64,000 nucleotides of DNA from Thioalkalivibrio paradoxus (GCA_011390565.1 JAABSC010000002.1:186001-250000), one strand, 5' to 3'. Counted from the first letter of the stretch, positions 17,573-26,655 are shown. A program made the numbers and translations. Notes: a model not told the origin generated them from the letters alone.

Positions 17573-18898
17573 TCACTTCAGGCTGACGGCATTCACATGT
17601 GCGTCGGTGCCACCGAGACTCATCGTTAGTGGCCAGCTGACGTAATGCCAGCGGGCGGTGGTGCTGTCATCGTGGACCGCGAAGCCCACCGGGTACGTGT
17701 TGCCACTCGCCAGTGGCAGATCGTCGGGGTTGCCGCTGTTCAGCTTCCGCTTCAGAACGACTGTCCAGCGCCCGCCCTCGAACGAAGCGGTGGCAGCATT
17801 GCCTGCCGCGCTTCCTTCGGGTTGCTGATTCCCGTACTTGTACATGAGATCGCCTTCCTGCCAGGCATGTTCGGGATCGTAGGGGACGCGGTTATCCGCG
17901 TTCAGGGTGGGGGCCGCGGGATTCCGGAAATCCGCCTCGGTCAGCGCCATGCGACCGTTGTTCACCGCCGGGTCGAGCATGTGGCGCGGCTGCCCCTTGC
18001 CGCCATCCCAGTTGCCAAACCAGGCGTTCTTGCCTGCATCGAAGAGCCGGTATTCGAGTACGTAGTCGTCGCCGCCGAAGTCTACGGGGTTGGAGCGGTT
18101 GGCCCGCCATTGCCAGAGATCGAGGAACGCCCCATCGGTCTTCATCTGGTCGATTTCGGCTCGTGTCCGGGTCTCCGCCCAGCCCCCGGTTTCGTCCATG
18201 GCGGTACGGGTGGCCGGCAGATACTTGCGGATATCGCTGCGTTTCAGCCCTTCGTCACCCAGTAGCGGATGTGCCTTGACCTCGGCGCTCTTCGGGGCGT
18301 TCGCCATGAAACGCATGTCATTGTGGCAGGTGGCCCAGCAGCCCATGTCGTTGAACTCGGGAACGCCCGTGCCGTCGCCTACGAGCATGGAGAACCGGTC
18401 CTCGTAGGAGGCCTTGGCCTTGCCTGACGCAACGACTTCCTTGCCGCGGTGGGTGCCGTATTCGACCCATTTGCCATCCGTAAACCGGACGTATTCGTGA
18501 AACTGACCGGGTTCACCGGTGGCGGTATCCCAACTCGTGCGGATGTAGAGATGATCGTCATCGTGGGCGGCCTGGACGGTCAGATTCACCAGCCCGCGCT
18601 TTCCGGGGATCGGGTGCGGCTCAAGAACCTCGCCGCTTGCGATACGCGCTCCGATCTCGGCTTCATCGCCTTCATGGCAGGACAGACAGTCCCGGCCTTC
18701 ACCGACGCGGCGCGCGCCATCATGCTCCTCGCTGTGTATCCACTGATAGGATGAGTAACCGGGGAAGAACAGCGGAATTTCCGTTGCGGGAATCGCCGAC
18801 CAGTCGATCTGATCGACTTCGATGGCCTGCGCCATGCCGCCTGACAACATCAATACACTGAACGCGGTCGGAGCCGCGAGTACTCGAATTTTTTTCAT
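17573..18898 (-). CDS. Periplasmic cytochrome with ethylbenzene-dehydrogenase-like haem domain and a CX3CH motif
   Basis: Exported protein of 441 residues with a cleavable signal ending near AQA. The N-terminal part has a normal haem c motif CLSCH (about 71-75). A second site, CWATCH (about 187-192, bases 18323-18340), has three residues between the cysteines, a CX3CH. The rest looks like the EB_dh/DMSO-reductase gamma-type haem b binding fold (repeated FGGDDYVLEYRLF, ARWHYVSWPLTMSLGG). These proteins usually pass electrons in periplasmic respiratory chains. The start is ATG 18898; an in-frame GTG at 18910 is the alternative. It lies downstream of a sigma54-type two-component system and a NapC-like gene on the same strand, 287 bases from the response regulator. 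The reaction it serves is not known. Confidence 0.72.
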   Translation of the reverse strand: MKKIRVLAAPTAFSVLMLSGGMAQAIEVDQIDWSAIPATEIPLFFPGYSSYQWIHSEEHDGARRVGEGRDCLSCHEGDEAEIGARIASGEVLEPHPIPGKRGLVNLTVQAAHDDDHLYIRTSWDTATGEPGQFHEYVRFTDGKWVEYGTHRGKEVVASGKAKASYEDRFSMLVGDGTGVPEFNDMGCWATCHNDMRFMANAPKSAEVKAHPLLGDEGLKRSDIRKYLPATRTAMDETGGWAETRTRAEIDQMKTDGAFLDLWQWRANRSNPVDFGGDDYVLEYRLFDAGKNAWFGNWDGGKGQPRHMLDPAVNNGRMALTEADFRNPAAPTLNADNRVPYDPEHAWQEGDLMYKYGNQQPEGSAAGNAATASFEGGRWTVVLKRKLNSGNPDDLPLASGNTYPVGFAVHDDSTTARWHYVSWPLTMSLGGTDAHVNAVSLK

Positions 18899-19152
18899 CT
18901 GGTGGTCCACCCTTTCTTTTGGAAGTTGCGTCTTGCCGCGAACGTTCTTGATCCAACCGCGTTGAATCGTGGCAAACGGCGGTGCTTGAAACCGCGCCGC
19001 TTCGAACCGGGAGTGCGTCGCTCGGAGTTTCCTGCGCTTCGACGAGGAAACCGAGAAGGTATCAAGCAGGATTCATGCCCCAGGCCAGGAGGAAAGCAAG
19101 GGCCTGTTTTCCTGAAGAATTACGGTTTTCCTGGAGCGACATGTCGGGGGAC

Positions 19153-19177
19153 GGTGTCATGAAAACAGGACACCTGT
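19153..19177. repeat. Overlapping inverted and direct repeats before the cytochrome gene
   Basis: ACAGG-ACA-CCTGT (19165-19177) is a perfect 5-bp palindrome with a 3-base centre, and GGTGTC (19153) pairs with GACACC (19169) across 10 bases. A near copy of gaaaacaggacacc (19161) recurs at 19181 with a 20-base period. It lies just past the response-regulator stop and about 260 bases upstream of the cytochrome start, so it could be an operator or an RNA end. The rest of 18899-19184 shows no gene. Confidence 0.4.
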
Positions 19178-19184
19178 AACGAAA

Positions 19185-20543
19185 TCAGGACAACCCCCAG
19201 CGCTTCAGTCTTGCGTAGAGGTTCTGGCGGGCAATGCCGCTCACGCGGGCCGCTTCGCTGACATTGCCGCCGGTCGCCTCCAGCAACCGTTCCATGTAAT
19301 TGCGCTCGAATTGGGCCCGTTCGTCTTCGTAGGGCAATACCCCTCCAGGGTTCCCGTCCAGGCTGGCCTGTTCAACAGAGAGCTGGTCCAGATGGCTGGC
19401 GTTGATCGGGCCCCCGGGATGCAGGGCGACCGTGCGTTCGATGGCATGGCGCAGTTGCCGGACGTTGCCCGGCCAGGAAAAACGCTCCATCAGGCTGATG
19501 GCATCCGGGGCGAACGGACCGACCTCCTTTTCAAACCGGGTATTGAAGAGGTCGAGGAAGTACAGCGCGAGTACGAGGATGTCTTCACGCCGTTCGCGTA
19601 GCGGTGGTATGCGCAGCGCGACCACGTTGATGCGGTAGAAGAGGTCTTCGCGGAAATTCCTGGCCCGGACTTCATCGATGAGGCAACGGTTGCAGGCACA
19701 GATCAGCCGGAAGTCACTGGATTGCCTATTCTGTCCGCCCAGGCGATGGAATGTGCGTTCCTGGATGGCTCGAAGCAGGCTGCTCTGCAATTTCGGGCTC
19801 ATGTCCGCGACTTCGTCAAGGAACAGTGAACCGCCATTGGCCTGTTCCAGCACTCCTGGAGTCGCTCGTAGCGCACCCGTGAACGCCCCCTTCTCGTATC
19901 CGAACAGGGTGCTTTCCAGAAGGGATTCCGTCAGCGAGCCGCAATTGACTTCCAGAAACGGCCCCTTGGCCCGGTGGCTGCCGGAATGAATCAGGCGGGC
20001 GATCAGCTCCTTACCGGTACCGCTTTCGCCCTCCAGCAAGACGGAGGTATCCAGTGCTGCGATCTGCCGGATCTGTTGGAGCAGCGTCTCGATCGCGGGG
20101 GAGCGTCCGATCAGGGTTTCACCCTGTGTCTTGCCTTCGAGCGTTCGATGCAGGGTCGCGATTTCGCGGTAGGCACGATCGAGTTCCAGGGCCTTGTCGA
20201 TGCCTGCTTCGAGCACATCCAGGTCCGCGAATGGCTTGGTCTGATAGTCGAACAGACCCTCGCGGACGGCACGCACAGCCTCGCGGACGTCGGCATAGCC
20301 AGTGATCATGATCGCGATCTGATGGGTGCGCTCGTGGCGCATCTCCTGCAGAAGATCCAGTCCGTTCCCATCGGGAAGCCGCTGGTCCATCAGAATCAGG
20401 TTGTAGTCGTTCGCGCGGAACTGTCGCCGCGCCGATGCGGCATCCATCGCGATGTCCAGGCGCTCGGGGCGCTGACGGAACAAGCCCTGGAACAGGCTCA
20501 CGGTGTAGCGGTCGTCGTCGACCAGAAGGACTTTTGCCGTCAC
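19185..20543 (-). CDS. NtrC-family sigma54-dependent response regulator
   Basis: A 452-residue activator. The receiver domain has the acidic pocket (VDDD) and phospho-acceptor Asp at about residue 53 (LILMDQRLPDG). The central AAA+ domain has Walker A GESGTGKE (about 172-179) and the sigma54-contacting GAFTGA loop (about 219-224) intact. The C-terminus is a Fis-type helix-turn-helix (GGNVSEAARVSGIARQNLYARL). The start is GTG 20543, overlapping the kinase stop by 4 nt, so the two are translationally coupled. It should activate a -24/-12 promoter; I found no convincing one before the cytochrome gene. Target inferred from position only. Confidence 0.93.
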   Translation of the reverse strand: MTAKVLLVDDDRYTVSLFQGLFRQRPERLDIAMDAASARRQFRANDYNLILMDQRLPDGNGLDLLQEMRHERTHQIAIMITGYADVREAVRAVREGLFDYQTKPFADLDVLEAGIDKALELDRAYREIATLHRTLEGKTQGETLIGRSPAIETLLQQIRQIAALDTSVLLEGESGTGKELIARLIHSGSHRAKGPFLEVNCGSLTESLLESTLFGYEKGAFTGALRATPGVLEQANGGSLFLDEVADMSPKLQSSLLRAIQERTFHRLGGQNRQSSDFRLICACNRCLIDEVRARNFREDLFYRINVVALRIPPLRERREDILVLALYFLDLFNTRFEKEVGPFAPDAISLMERFSWPGNVRQLRHAIERTVALHPGGPINASHLDQLSVEQASLDGNPGGVLPYEDERAQFERNYMERLLEATGGNVSEAARVSGIARQNLYARLKRWGLS

Positions 20544-22309
20544 GTTGTCTCGCCCGCGTTGCCTGGGGTAGCCGGTAGCCACAACGCAAGATTTGCGCCA
20601 CCACCGGGATTGTTTTCGGCATGGATCTCGCCGTCGTGGATCATGGCGACATGATGCACGACGGCAAGGCCCAGTCCCGTCCCGTTGGGCCGGGTCGTGA
20701 AAAAGGGTTCAAAGATCCGGTGGCGGGTCTCCGGCGCGAGCCCAGGCCCCTGATCCTTGACCGAAAGGCACCAGCCCGTGGTTCCTTCGGGATTCGCCTG
20801 TTCTTCCATTCGGACCTCGATTGCTGCCCCGGGGGGGCTGACTTCGGCCGCGTTGCTGAGGAGATTGAACAACGCGTGGCGGATCAGAACAGCGTCGATG
20901 TCGAGGGTCACGGGCCGGTCCGGCAATCGGGCCACGATCTCGGGGTGTGTCCGATCGGTCTGCTCGAACAGCGCGATCGTATCGCGCACCAATGCCGCGA
21001 CCTCGGTGGGCTGGCGGATGGACCGCGAAAGCCGCGTGAATGCCAGCATACGCTGCACGAAGGCGTGGCAGTCACTGCCTGCCTGTCGGATATCCCGCAG
21101 CAGCTGTCGTACACGGACAGGGTCTTCGGCCTCACGCTCAGCGAGTTGGGACATATTGATGACGCCGACCAGGGGGTTGTTGATCTGGTGAGCGATCTCA
21201 CTGATGGTGCGGCCGACTTCGGAAAGCTTCTCCATCTGCACGATACGCTGGTGGCTGGTGCTCAGGCGGATGAACTCGGTCTCCAGTTCGCGCTGCCGGC
21301 GGTAGTCGCGTTCGATCCGTCCGAGGATCGCATAGAGAAGAGCAAACACCATCCCGCCCGCCAGAAGACTGAACAGCGCGACTGTGACGAGCGAGCGGCG
21401 CAGTCGCGCCTGCAGGGGCGTCACGTCGCGGACGAGCACAAGACGCCCGATCATCCGCTCACCCGCGTCATGGAAAGGGACGGAAGCGGCGTAGAAGGCT
21501 TGTCCGTGATCACTGTGAACCAGCCCGGATTCCGTAGTCGCCAATTTTTGCGCCAGCGACTCGGGGATATCCGGGTTGGTCGTGCTCAGAATCATCGAGC
21601 CCGTTTCCCGGTGGTCACCCCGCATGGCCGGGACTTCCTGATTCAGGAACTCGCGTTCGATCACGACCATGATGTCGTGGTCGAACGCCGCATGGATGTG
21701 GGTGGCGATGTGATGCAGCTCTTCCCCCAGCTCGAGAAAACCGATCAGTCGGCCGTCCGCGTGCCAGGGCCAGACTGCCCGAATGGTCAGCGTACCGAGG
21801 GGGCCGAGTTCGATGCTGTCGGTGCTGAGCCCCGTTTTCTCGGCGCGAAGCATGGTCGGGCGCGTGATCACGTCGCCGTGAAAATCCGGCTCGTGAACGC
21901 GCAGGACCACAGTACGTTCGGGATCGACCAGATAGAAATGGGTAACACCGAAGCGCTCCCCCATTTCCTCGAACAGGGGCTCAACGCGCTCCAGCAAGTC
22001 GTCGCGCTGCCTGGCTTCAAAGGCGTTTCGCAGGGCCTCGTCCCCGCTGAGCGGGAAGAGCGCGGCATGCAACTTCGCCGCATGGCTGTCGATTTCCATC
22101 GTCAGCATGTGTTCGACCGCGCGTTTGCTGGCGGCGAGGTCCTGTCTTTGCGCCTGTGCTTCATACCCGTAGGAGATTGTGAGCAACGCCGCAACCATCA
22201 GCGCAAGCACCACCGCGAAGGGAATCAGGATGGGACCCTTGACCCGATCTCCTTGGCGCAAGCGGGGTGTTCGTTTCAATGGGAGAGAAGCACCTGAAGT
22301 CAGGGCCAA
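20540..22309 (-). CDS. Membrane sensor histidine kinase with periplasmic Cache domain
   Basis: A kinase of up to 589 residues. A membrane helix near residues 25-46, a periplasmic double-Cache-like domain (wording FYLVDPERTVVLRVHEPDFHGD and IELGPLGTLTIRAVWPW), a second helix near 310-330, then a HisKA/HATPase module. The phospho-acceptor His is in EIAHQINNPLVGV, the N box in FNLLSNAAEVSP and the G boxes in DQGPGL and GTGLGLAVVHH. It should sense a small periplasmic ligand. No ATG fits: in-frame TTG codons at 22309 and further in are the only candidates, so the first 20 or so residues are uncertain. It follows the NapC-like gene by 66 bases and is coupled to the regulator. Confidence 0.88.
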   Translation of the reverse strand: MALTSGASLPLKRTPRLRQGDRVKGPILIPFAVVLALMVAALLTISYGYEAQAQRQDLAASKRAVEHMLTMEIDSHAAKLHAALFPLSGDEALRNAFEARQRDDLLERVEPLFEEMGERFGVTHFYLVDPERTVVLRVHEPDFHGDVITRPTMLRAEKTGLSTDSIELGPLGTLTIRAVWPWHADGRLIGFLELGEELHHIATHIHAAFDHDIMVVIEREFLNQEVPAMRGDHRETGSMILSTTNPDIPESLAQKLATTESGLVHSDHGQAFYAASVPFHDAGERMIGRLVLVRDVTPLQARLRRSLVTVALFSLLAGGMVFALLYAILGRIERDYRRQRELETEFIRLSTSHQRIVQMEKLSEVGRTISEIAHQINNPLVGVINMSQLAEREAEDPVRVRQLLRDIRQAGSDCHAFVQRMLAFTRLSRSIRQPTEVAALVRDTIALFEQTDRTHPEIVARLPDRPVTLDIDAVLIRHALFNLLSNAAEVSPPGAAIEVRMEEQANPEGTTGWCLSVKDQGPGLAPETRHRIFEPFFTTRPNGTGLGLAVVHHVAMIHDGEIHAENNPGGGANLALWLPATPGNAGETT

Positions 22310-22375
22310 CCAGCCGGCGGTGGCCCGCCGGGGCTGGATCCGAAAACGGAGGGACGGAGTTTTCGCCCGCGAGGG

Positions 22376-22993
22376 TCAGCGGGCGTCAGCCACGCCCCCG
22401 TATTTCCTGGCTGCATCCGCCGGGCTGAGGTGGGCGACACCCTCATGACAGTCGATGCAGGTCATGTCGTTTTCCGCCATGCGGCTGTGCCGTCGCTCGG
22501 CTCGTGGAGTCTGGTCGGCGAACGACTCGACATGGTGACAGGTACGGCAGGCCTTGGAGTCGTTGGCGCGCATTTCTGCCCAGACCTTTTCCGCAAGTTC
22601 CGCGCGTCGGCCTTCATAGCGTTCGCGAGTGCTGATCGATCCGACAATGAACTCCTTGTAGCCATCGCGGATTCCCGCCTTGGCTTTCACCATCAGCTTG
22701 TCCGGGTAGTCACTGGGTATGTGACAATCTGCGCAACCCGCACGAACACCGGCAGGATTCGAGTAGTGCACCGATTCTTTCCACTCGGGGTCGATGAACT
22801 CCTGGTGCGAGTGGCATGCGGTCCCGCAGAACGAATCCGTCCCCGTGGCCTCGATCGCGGCGCCGGTACCCAGCATCGCGCCCGCGCCCACACCGAGGGC
22901 GATGAAGCCGCCCAAAGGTATGCCGAGAAGCCATTTTCTGCGAGGCCAGGCCCAGATCCCTTTCCTGTTCCTCTCGATCGGGTCTTTGAGCAT
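22376..22993 (-). CDS. NapC/NirT-family tetrahaem quinol dehydrogenase with a CX3CH first haem motif
   Basis: Membrane-anchored periplasmic cytochrome of about 205 residues that would take electrons from quinol and give them to a periplasmic partner. One N-terminal membrane anchor (WLLGIPLGGFIALGVGAGA) is followed by four haem motifs: CGTACH (about 56-61, bases 22811-22828), CADCH, CRTCH and CIDCH. The first has three residues between the cysteines, unlike the CXXCH expected in NapC/NrfH relatives. The ATG at 22993 is chosen over a GTG at 23002 because AAGAG is better placed. It is the promoter-proximal gene of the kinase-regulator run. No reductase partner is adjacent other than the dihaem protein at 17573. 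Confidence 0.85.
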   Translation of the reverse strand: MLKDPIERNRKGIWAWPRRKWLLGIPLGGFIALGVGAGAMLGTGAAIEATGTDSFCGTACHSHQEFIDPEWKESVHYSNPAGVRAGCADCHIPSDYPDKLMVKAKAGIRDGYKEFIVGSISTRERYEGRRAELAEKVWAEMRANDSKACRTCHHVESFADQTPRAERRHSRMAENDMTCIDCHEGVAHLSPADAARKYGGVADAR

Positions 22994-23164
22994 TCTCGGC
23001 ACTCTTTGCGCGGTTGCATTCCCAAGCAGTCTAGGCGCAAGGGGTCAGGAATACCATGCAAAGTCTCGGCGAGTCCTCCGGGAGGCGCGCGCCCAGTAGT
23101 CTAAAATCATCGGTATACGGATCCAGCGACGCGGATCCACGGGACATCGCCGAGGAGAACGATC

Positions 23165-23593
23165 ATGGGCTCGATTGTCGTAGGAATGGATGGTTCGGAC
23201 GGGTCGGTAGGTGCGCTGGAATGGGCGGTTGAGGAAGGCCGCTTGCGCGGCAGCGAGGTCTATGCCGTGTACGTGTTGTCGCGACTGTATGTGGACCCCG
23301 AGTGGGCCTCCTTGATGACCCCGCCGCTTGACGAGTTGCGCAAGGAGGCCGAACGCCAGCTTGCAGAGGGGGTGGGCCGCGTCACCCTCGGCGACGTGAG
23401 TCTGCGGCAGGAGGTGATGGTGGCCGAAGGCCATGGCCCCGCGAAGAGCCTGCTCGAGGCGGCGCAGGGTGCGGATCTGCTCGTGGTGGGCTCCCGTGGC
23501 CGGGGAGGGTTCCAGGGGCTGCTGCTGGGTTCGGTGAGTCAGCAGGTGCTGCACCATGCGCCGTGTCCGGTCGTGGTCGTGCCCGAGTCCTGA
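23165..23593 (+). CDS. Universal stress protein (UspA family)
   Basis: A 142-residue single-domain Usp protein. The N-terminal strand IVVGMDGSDGS and the nucleotide-binding motif GSRGRGGFQGLLLGSVS (G-2X-G-9X-G-S) are complete, so it should bind ATP. GAGGAG lies 7 nt before the ATG at 23165. It is divergent from the NapC-like gene and convergent with the pirin gene. The role is stress tolerance in general terms only. Confidence 0.93.
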   Translation: MGSIVVGMDGSDGSVGALEWAVEEGRLRGSEVYAVYVLSRLYVDPEWASLMTPPLDELRKEAERQLAEGVGRVTLGDVSLRQEVMVAEGHGPAKSLLEAAQGADLLVVGSRGRGGFQGLLLGSVSQQVLHHAPCPVVVVPES

Positions 23594-23617
23594 TCGGGGT
23601 TCGGGCACGACGCGGGA

Positions 23618-24466
23618 CTAGACCACGCTTGCGGGCGGCGTGGCGAGACGACCGTTTCGATAGTCCTGGACCGCTTGTTCGATTTCGGCGGACGTGTTCA
23701 TCACGAAGGGGCCATGGTGGCTGATCGGTTCCCCGAGCGGGGTGCCCTTGAACAGCAGCATCGAAGAGGGCTCGACCGCCTCGACGCGGATTCGGTCATG
23801 ATTGGTCCATACCGCCAGCTGTCCCTGGGTCAGGCCGTTCGCCAGCGTTCCTTCATATACATACACGAGAAGACGTTCCGCCGGCTCCAGCACCAGATCC
23901 AGAATGCCACCTGCGCCGAGACGGACGTCCGCCATACCGGCATCTTCGCCCATGCGTGGCAGGGGTCCGGACACCGATCCTGAATCGGGTGTTTCCCAAC
24001 GGCCCGCGATGGCCTTCAGTTCCATGGTTTCGGCCCGGAGACCGGTCATCTCGCCGGCCCGTACGTCCCGATACCGTGGGGCATCCATCTTGCGTGCAGC
24101 GGGAAGGTTGACCCAAACCTGAAAACCGTGCAGGCCGTCCGAGTCCAACAGCGGCATTTCGGAGTGAATGACCCCGCGGGCCGCGCTCATCCACTGCGCT
24201 TCGCCGGCATGAACCTCGCCGCGGTTGCCCATCGAGTCCTCGTGGGTGAGCCCCCCATGAATCAGGTAAGTCAGGGTCTCGAACCCTCGGTGCGGATGCG
24301 GCGGAAATCCGCCGATGTAGTCTTCGCGGGCGCTGGCCTTCAACTCGTCGAGCATCAGAAACGGGTCGAGGGACCCGGTGAAGTCGGTGATCCGGCGAAT
24401 TTTTACACCGGCCCCATCCTGGGTGGGCTGTGTGGTGAGAATCCGGTCCGGTTGGGTGGTTTGCAT
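23618..24466 (-). CDS. Pirin-family bicupin protein
   Basis: A 282-residue pirin: two cupin domains with a metal site in the first. The ligands are in the segment PPHPHRGFET and the Glu/His wording EVHAGEAQWMSAARGVIHSE, as in pirins with quercetinase-like fold. Bacterial pirins have been linked to stress or to pyruvate dehydrogenase control, but no function is shown here. The ATG at 24466 has AGGAGAT 5 nt upstream; the longer frame to 24541 has no such site. It lies downstream of ccmI with a 135-base gap and may be transcribed by readthrough. Confidence 0.9.
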   Translation of the reverse strand: MQTTQPDRILTTQPTQDGAGVKIRRITDFTGSLDPFLMLDELKASAREDYIGGFPPHPHRGFETLTYLIHGGLTHEDSMGNRGEVHAGEAQWMSAARGVIHSEMPLLDSDGLHGFQVWVNLPAARKMDAPRYRDVRAGEMTGLRAETMELKAIAGRWETPDSGSVSGPLPRMGEDAGMADVRLGAGGILDLVLEPAERLLVYVYEGTLANGLTQGQLAVWTNHDRIRVEAVEPSSMLLFKGTPLGEPISHHGPFVMNTSAEIEQAVQDYRNGRLATPPASVV

Positions 24467-24601
24467 GGCGATCTCCTGTGCCGATTCGTTCTTGCGCCTA
24501 TGGACAAGAAAAAACGGAGAAAATCGCAAAAACCGTTTCAACGGTCGAATGGAATCAACCGGACCTCCGTGAACCGGATGAAGCCGGCACAGCGCAGGGT
24601 G

Positions 24602-25507
24602 TTACTCGGCGTCGGGAGCCACGTCGGCGTCCGGTCCGGACGACGCATCCAGGCGCGCTTCGATCTCATCGAGATTGCGCCGGATGATCAACGCCTCCTC
24701 GGAGTCGGGCTCCAGACCCGCTTCCAGTTTCTGCCAGTAGTCTTGTGCGGTGGCGTAGTCCGAACTCCGATACGCGGCAAGCCCGGCGAGCCAGAGGCCG
24801 TTCACATGATTGGGCTCCAGAAGAAGCGCCCGCTCGATGAAGGGCATTGCGCGGGCATTGAGGTCTCCACCATCGAGACTTCCAATGATGTCGGCATAGC
24901 TGAGCAGGATGTCGGGATCGTCGCCGCCGCCGTACCGTATGGCCTGGGCATAGGCCGCGGCCGACGCTCGCGGCTCGTCGAGAAACATGAGCGATCGACC
25001 GAGCAGGGCCCATCCGTCCGGGTCTTCGGGATTGGCTTCCAGGCGCTCATTGAGCGCCTGAACGGCGGCTTGCATGGCGTCGGCCGCCAGCGCATCCGTT
25101 TGCTGCTGGGGAGCACGGGCCTGGGGATCGATTCCAACGGCTCCAGCACCGTATTGCTGGTAGATCAGGATCGCAAGAACCGGGAGTGCAACCAGAGTTG
25201 CGATTCCGGTGGGCCACTTCCAGGACCCCTTGCGCGCACGCTGTTCACCCCCACCGGATTCGCTCATCTCCAGCAGGTTGCGCTGCAGGTCCAGTCGCGC
25301 GGTGTTGAACTGTTCCTCCGAGATGGCTCCGGATTCGCGGTCGGCTTCAAGGTCCGCCAACTGGGCCCGATAGACGGCCACGCGGGCTCCCTGACTTTCA
25401 GCAGGCGCGGGGTCCTGCACTGGAACACGCGCGCGGAACATGGGAAGAAGGAGAAACAGCAACGCGAGGGCCGTCAATGCGGCCACCAGTGTCCAGAACA
25501 GCGTCAT
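24602..25507 (-). CDS. ccmI: Cytochrome c maturation protein CcmI
   Basis: Chaperone that hands apocytochrome c to the CcmFH haem-ligation complex. The 301-residue protein has two N-terminal membrane helices (about residues 3-24 and 97-115) separated by a cytoplasmic loop with leucine-zipper-like spacing. A periplasmic TPR domain follows (RLEANPEDPDGWALLGRSLMF, ERALLLEPNHVNGLWLAGLAA). The ATG overlaps the ccmH stop by 4 nt. It is the last gene of the ccm operon. Confidence 0.92.
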   Translation of the reverse strand: MTLFWTLVAALTALALLFLLLPMFRARVPVQDPAPAESQGARVAVYRAQLADLEADRESGAISEEQFNTARLDLQRNLLEMSESGGGEQRARKGSWKWPTGIATLVALPVLAILIYQQYGAGAVGIDPQARAPQQQTDALAADAMQAAVQALNERLEANPEDPDGWALLGRSLMFLDEPRASAAAYAQAIRYGGGDDPDILLSYADIIGSLDGGDLNARAMPFIERALLLEPNHVNGLWLAGLAAYRSSDYATAQDYWQKLEAGLEPDSEEALIIRRNLDEIEARLDASSGPDADVAPDAE

Positions 25508-26013
25508 GAAGAACCTTTTTCGTCGTCATCGAGCAAACGGCGCAGACGCTGCTGTTCCTCGACGGAGAGGGGGTCTGTGGTCACCTGGCTTCGACGTCGC
25601 CACAGGATCAAGCCCAACAGCGTGAGTCCGATGATCATCAAGGCGCCGGGACCATACCACAGCAGGTAGGTGGTGGCATTTTTCGGTGGGCGGAACAGCA
25701 CGAAGTCGCCGTAGCGGGCCACCATGTATTCCACGACTTCGTCGGTCTGCGCGCCGTCCTTGATCATTACGGAGATCTGCCGGCGCAGGTCAGCGGCCAG
25801 AGGTGCGTTGGATTCGATCAGGTTCTGGTTCTGGCAGACCGTGCAGCGGAGTTCACGCACCAGCTGTTGATAGCTGGCTTCCTGTTCCTCGGTGGCGAAC
25901 ACCATGGGTTCCGAGGGCGGAGCCGTGGGGCCGGACTGGGCGAGAACCGGCCCGGTCAGGAAAAGGGCAGCCCAACCCACGATACACGTGGCAAGGATCC
26001 GGTTCCGGCTCAT
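25504..26013 (-). CDS. ccmH: Cytochrome c maturation protein CcmH
   Basis: Thioredox partner that keeps the CXXCH cysteines of apocytochrome c reduced. The 169-residue protein has a signal peptide ending near LAQ, the hallmark LRCTVCQ with cysteines at 57 and 60, and one C-terminal membrane helix (about 107-127). It is the short CcmH form, with the TPR part supplied by the separate CcmI. Its ATG overlaps the ccmG stop by 4 nt. Confidence 0.95.
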   Translation of the reverse strand: MSRNRILATCIVGWAALFLTGPVLAQSGPTAPPSEPMVFATEEQEASYQQLVRELRCTVCQNQNLIESNAPLAADLRRQISVMIKDGAQTDEVVEYMVARYGDFVLFRPPKNATTYLLWYGPGALMIIGLTLLGLILWRRRSQVTTDPLSVEEQQRLRRLLDDDEKGSS

Positions 26014-26540
26014 GATTCCATTTCCAGTTGCCGGTACAGCGGCAGAATCTTCTGTTCGATGATGTCCGGCGTGATCATGCCAATGTGCTTGAAGCGGATC
26101 ATGCCGTGCCGATCCATGAGGAAGGTTTCCGGGGTGGCGTACACCCCCCAGTCAATGCCCACCATTCCACTTTCATCGAAACCGATCGCATCGTAGGGGT
26201 CCCCGAATCGGGCGAGGAATCGCAGCGCGTCCGAGCGTGTGTCCTTGTAGTTGAGCCCATAGACGGGCACGCCGGAACGACGGAGTTCCGCCAGCATGGG
26301 GTGCTCCTGTCGGCAGGTGACACACCAGGAGGCCCAGACGTTGAACAGGGCCGGTTTCCCCAGCATCTCCGCGCTGGTGAACCGGGTTTCGGGGTCCCGC
26401 AACTCCGGCAGATCGAAGGACGGAGCTTCACGGCCGATCAGCGGCGAGGGGAGGGCGCGCGGATCCAGGCTCAGGCCAACCCAGAGCAATCCCACGAGCG
26501 CAAAGAATGCGACCAGTGGCAGCACGAAGCGGAGTTTCAT
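26010..26540 (-). CDS. ccmG: Thiol:disulfide interchange protein CcmG/DsbE
   Basis: Membrane-anchored periplasmic thioredoxin of 176 residues that receives electrons from CcdA/DsbD and reduces CcmH or apocytochrome. One N-terminal anchor (residues 5-24) precedes the thioredoxin fold with the redox pair at C73 and C76 in WASWCVTCRQEH, and the cis-Pro region ATPETFLMDRHG. The ATG at 26540 is used because the anchor starts there; the frame runs 63 codons further upstream without a site. The 115-base gap after ccmF is the only large gap between ccmF and ccmI. Confidence 0.94.
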   Translation of the reverse strand: MKLRFVLPLVAFFALVGLLWVGLSLDPRALPSPLIGREAPSFDLPELRDPETRFTSAEMLGKPALFNVWASWCVTCRQEHPMLAELRRSGVPVYGLNYKDTRSDALRFLARFGDPYDAIGFDESGMVGIDWGVYATPETFLMDRHGMIRFKHIGMITPDIIEQKILPLYRQLEMES

Positions 26541-26655
26541 GTCGGATCGATCTCCGTGAAAATGAATCAGGGCCGTCGGGACCGCAGGCGAAACCGGCGG
26601 GCGTCGGCGGCCGCGTTGGGCGGCGCCTGCACCCGCTCGGTTCCATCCTCTCCGG

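Noticed and set aside
18960..19010. Possible -24/-12 sigma54 promoter before the cytochrome gene (minus-strand AAGCAC ... TTGC)
   Set aside because: The -24 element lacks GG and the spacing is one base too long.
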